Of a stretch of DNA of 15,763 nt, positions 14,891-15,763 are shown piece after piece. Source of the DNA: Dehalococcoidia bacterium. GTDB lineage: Bacteria; Chloroflexota; Dehalococcoidia; UBA6926. A program made the position numbers and the translations under genes. Where the stretch lies: the NCBI GenBank assembly GCA_030754805.1, contig JASLZO010000007.1, forward strand, positions 1 to 15,763. Reading direction: 5' to 3'. Numbering within the stretch: position 1 is the stretch's first letter; the number at the start of each line of letters is the position of its first letter. Under the pieces are notes generated by a model. That model searched no databases and was not told the origin of the DNA. It was given only the letters and a program-made list of their open reading frames with translations.

Positions 14891-15763
14891 ATGCAGAAGT
14901 ACCGAGTTGAGAAAGAACTAGCAGGCAGACAACTCATCATCGAGTCAGGCGATCTCGCCCGACAGGCCGGCGGCAGTGTCACGATCCAGTACGGAGATAC
15001 GGTGTTGCTGGCAACGGCAACGGGCTCAGGCAGCCCTCGCGAAGGGATTGATTTCTTTCCGCTGACGGTCGATTTCGAAGAGCGTCACTATGCGATCGGG
15101 AAGATCCCTGGCAGTTTCTTCCGACGAGAGGGCAGACCGGGCCAGGAGGCGATCCTCGCGAGTCGTCTCACCGACCGGACCATCCGGCCGCTCTTCCCGA
15201 AGGGCTACCGGAATGAGACGCAGATCGTCGTTCTTGCCTTGTCCGCTGATCAGGAAAATATCCCGGACATTCTGGCAATCATCGGCACGTCAGCCGCGCT
15301 GACCATCTCCGAGATTCCTTTTGCGGGACCGGTAAGTGGGACGCGGATCGGGTACATCGATGGCGAACTTGTCGTCAACCCAACGTATTCGCAATTGCAG
15401 GACAGCCAACTCGACCTACTTGTTGCGGGATCCGGTTCCTCGATCACCATGGTGGAGGCCGGAGCCGAAGAGGTCCCCGAAACGGTTCTGCGCGACGCCT
15501 TGCGGATGGGGCAGGAAGTGAACGGCATCGTCGCCCAGATGCAGACCGAACTCCACGCGATGTTCGGGAAACCCAAGATCGAATTCTCCTCAACCGTAGA
15601 GTCGAAGGAGCTGGAGACGACCGTTCAAAGCCTGGTGGGCGACCGTCTTCTGGAGGCCGTCGGCGGTCTCGGAAAAGAAGAGCGGAACGAGATCACCGAT
15701 GGGCTCAAACAGGATGCTATCGACCGGTTCGGTGAAGAACACGATGCTGCCGCAGTGCGATCC
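14891..15763 (+). CDS. pnp: Polyribonucleotide nucleotidyltransferase (PNPase), 5' part
   Basis: The first 291 codons of PNPase, running off the window end. PNPase degrades RNA from the 3' end using phosphate and is part of the RNA decay machinery. The first RNase PH-like domain is complete: IQYGDTVLLATATGS, the FFPLTVDFEERHYAIGKIPG segment, the RNA-contacting loop FFRREGRPG (Phe76-Phe77-Arg78-Arg79), the SRLTDRTIRPLFPKGY segment and NPTYSQL. The alpha-helical linker domain begins near residue 240. The start ATG 14891 has AGGAG at 14883-14887. The neighbour rpsO supports the call. Confidence 0.97.
   Translation, partial: MQKYRVEKELAGRQLIIESGDLARQAGGSVTIQYGDTVLLATATGSGSPREGIDFFPLTVDFEERHYAIGKIPGSFFRREGRPGQEAILASRLTDRTIRPLFPKGYRNETQIVVLALSADQENIPDILAIIGTSAALTISEIPFAGPVSGTRIGYIDGELVVNPTYSQLQDSQLDLLVAGSGSSITMVEAGAEEVPETVLRDALRMGQEVNGIVAQMQTELHAMFGKPKIEFSSTVESKELETTVQSLVGDRLLEAVGGLGKEERNEITDGLKQDAIDRFGEEHDAAAVRS

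Noticed and set aside
1..15763. CRISPR array, tRNA genes or insertion sequence
   Set aside because: No direct-repeat spacing, tRNA-like cloverleaf or transposase motif was seen on either strand.

Overview
This window comes from a moderately GC-rich bacterial chromosome. The order rpsO-pnp, the many GTG and TTG starts with good Shine-Dalgarno sites, and the mix of CoA-type enzymes fit an environmental bacterium. A Chloroflexota (SAR202/Dehalococcoidia-like) origin is my best guess, but it rests on general gene content and is weak.

Layout. Positions 1-514 hold the 3' end of an SCP2-type thiolase whose frame is interrupted by a TGA just before its conserved C-terminus. It converges on an enoyl-CoA hydratase-family gene (587-1417, minus), with a palindromic terminator between. 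Next comes a two-domain M16 zinc peptidase (1537-4206), a 507-bp stretch with no convincing gene, and two adjacent MaoC/hot-dog genes (4714-5710). These converge on a minus-strand pair: a second crotonase (5799-6680) and a PLP aminotransferase (6686-7903).

The core is a divergent locus at 8053-13046 encoding a selenocysteine-dependent reductase of the glycine/sarcosine/betaine reductase (Grd) type. To the left run grdC, grdA and a glutaredoxin. To the right run grdE-like and grdB-like genes. Both grdA and grdB contain an in-frame TGA at the family's selenocysteine position (GrdA codon 43 in a Cys-Phe-Val-Sec motif; GrdB codon 349 in Thr-Ser-Thr-Sec). Each TGA is followed at the right distance by a perfect hairpin with GG in its tip, so a standard gene caller would cut both genes short. 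The complex is not a textbook one. The GrdE-like subunit lacks the Asn-Cys self-cleavage site that gives the pyruvoyl cofactor. Both cysteines that follow the GrdB selenocysteine are serines. No grdD is present, and a glutaredoxin sits where thioredoxin genes are often found. A strong terminator ends grdB, then come an MFS carrier (13128-14438), rpsO and the start of pnp.

Inferred working model: the carrier imports a small organic acid or amine. The GrdB/GrdE-like B component cleaves its C-N or other C-X bond using selenocysteine, and the fragment passes to Sec of GrdA and then to GrdC. The glutaredoxin may re-reduce GrdA. The surrounding thiolase, crotonases, MaoC proteins and aminotransferase suggest that the product enters acyl-CoA or amino-acid-derived metabolism. 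The substrate cannot be read from the sequence. The Sec machinery (selA, selB, selC, selD) is not in the window and must be elsewhere if the reading is right.
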